The notes below the pieces were generated by a model that was not told the DNA's origin, searched no databases, and was given only the letters and a program-made list of their open reading frames with translations. From Phytoseiulus persimilis (Eukaryota; Arthropoda; Arachnida; Mesostigmata; Phytoseiidae), in NCBI GenBank assembly GCA_037576195.1, contig CM075101.1, positions 25,544,001-25,608,000 of the forward strand: a DNA stretch of 64,000 bases, given 5' to 3'. Below, one piece after another: positions 62,918 to 64,000 of this stretch. The position numbers and the translations under genes were made by a program. Within the stretch, counting starts at the first letter, position 1. Each line of letters begins with the position of its first letter.

Positions 62918-64000
62918 ATTGAGCTTCCTGGGTTTCCTCCGCGTACCTCACGAACAGTCTTCTGTTACCCAGGGCTCACGGTACTAGGTGGAAGCTCGTG
63001 CAAACGCTCAACAACGCGTTTTCCTGCTTTTCATTAGCTGTCATGCGGGGATCCTGCTGAACCACCGCAGCAGTGGGTTGGCATCTACCGCCGAACATGA
63101 TTACCCGTGGGGGTTGGGGAGACGGGGACCACGACTGTCTTCGAGGAGTTTTTGTTTCTTCTAAAAACACGCGCAGGGGGATTCTCAGGGTTCCCCATCG
63201 CAATTCATGTGTGAAATTCCAGACCGCCAGGGTTGAAGTTTACCAGGTATCGGTTTGCTGGTTGCTGTCTGGGGTTTGCACACCTTGAGACGCGCGTAAA
63301 TTGAGTTCATATCGTGGGAAGTGAGCGAACTGACATCCTATGGAATACAAATCTTTCATGGAAGCATGTTTTTTTGAAAGACCTGTCTTCTCCTGAGGAT
63401 GCTCCATCGACAATGAGGCGGAGAATGAACATCGATCGTCCTCTGTGCGAAAGATTCGATGACAGTGCTGCGCATGCTGTCGTCAACCTCGGGATGCATA
63501 CGAACAGATTCCGTGCTCCGAATGCGGGCCTGGCCCGAGTATGTCTTGTTATTTGGGCGGGAAATCATCTTCCCAAGCGACGGGAACGCCTGACGAAGCT
63601 CGCTCCGATCTCCCAGGTGATGCCGATCCGCATCTACTGCCTGCCAAACCCGAGACTTCAAGAAGATCGGACGGGAGCCAGGGTTCAACACCCATCAGGA
63701 GTGTAGGAGTTGCATATCGGGACAGGGGAACTTGGGCCGGGATGGAGAACCACTCTCAGGTGGCTGCATCTTTGCCGAGCCGCAGCGCTGGACGGGGCAG
63801 GACCGCCCATACTTCCACTGATGGAGAAGAGCTGAGTCAATGTCTTTGTTCACACGAAGCCGGGGAGGCAGCATCCGGACACAGATCGCCGATGTTCCTG
63901 ATTTGGAAATACATAGATTCCGGAATAATTCCTGAGCATATGAAGAGCGGTGGTTCCGAGCAGATCAATATTTCGAATTTGGCTGATGACGCAATCCGGC
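62918..64000. other. Right edge of the window, no gene recognised
   Basis: The plus frame 63314-63706 (130 codons) and a minus frame over the same bases both lack recognisable motifs. A gene continuing past the edge cannot be excluded. The PEN-2 promoter should lie just right of 62917. Confidence 0.4.

Overview
The window is eukaryotic nuclear DNA. Every recognisable gene is a conserved animal housekeeping or signalling gene, and most are split by short GT-AG introns whose phases join exactly. Base composition looks close to 50% GC, genes are compact and lie on both strands, and several AATAAA signals follow the stop codons. The proteins are clearly metazoan. Two KSR genes keep the subdomain II lysine, as invertebrate KSRs do. 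My best inference is an arthropod with a compact genome, possibly a parasitiform mite, but I cannot prove the taxon from the sequence.

Layout. 0-2.1 kb: non-coding, ending in a MITE-like inverted-repeat element. 2.4-4.4 kb (-): ZPR1. 6.5-8.4 kb (+): intronless dymeclin, convergent with RRN3/TIF-IA at 9.0-10.9 kb (-). 12.5-15.0 kb (+): PIGS, ten exons, convergent with AP2S1 at 15.8-16.5 kb (-). AP2S1 diverges from a C1orf50 homologue at 17.1-18.2 kb (+). 18.2-22.4 kb: no recognised gene; it holds three copies of an interspersed repeat. 22.5-27.1 kb (-) and 29.6-35.7 kb (+): two complete KSR genes arranged head to head. 39.0-43.2 kb (+): p70 S6 kinase. 45.5-48.5 kb (+): mitochondrial ALDH2-type aldehyde dehydrogenase. 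49.2-50.8 kb: decayed transposase-like fragments with SWIM-type cysteine/histidine motifs, then a 149-bp tandem repeat. 51.5-52.9 kb (+): EFHD/swiprosin EF-hand gene. 54.5-57.1 kb (-): V-ATPase subunit H. 57.7-59.1 kb (-): an unidentified four-exon gene model. 62.2-62.9 kb (-): PEN-2 of gamma-secretase. The rest shows no gene I can support.

The gene models are spliced reconstructions made by eye. The exon sums are exact multiples of three, and protein lengths are close to family norms (AP2S1 142 aa, PEN-2 101 aa, PIGS 551, V-ATPase H 481, ZPR1 452, ALDH 514, S6K 456). The genes do not form one pathway. Loose themes are nutrient and growth signalling (S6K, RRN3, V-ATPase H), Ras-MAPK scaffolding (two KSRs) and membrane trafficking (dymeclin, AP2S1). 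The most notable features are the inverted KSR duplication, two GC-AG introns that the reading frame demands, an intronless dymeclin, and two candidate genes that I cannot name.
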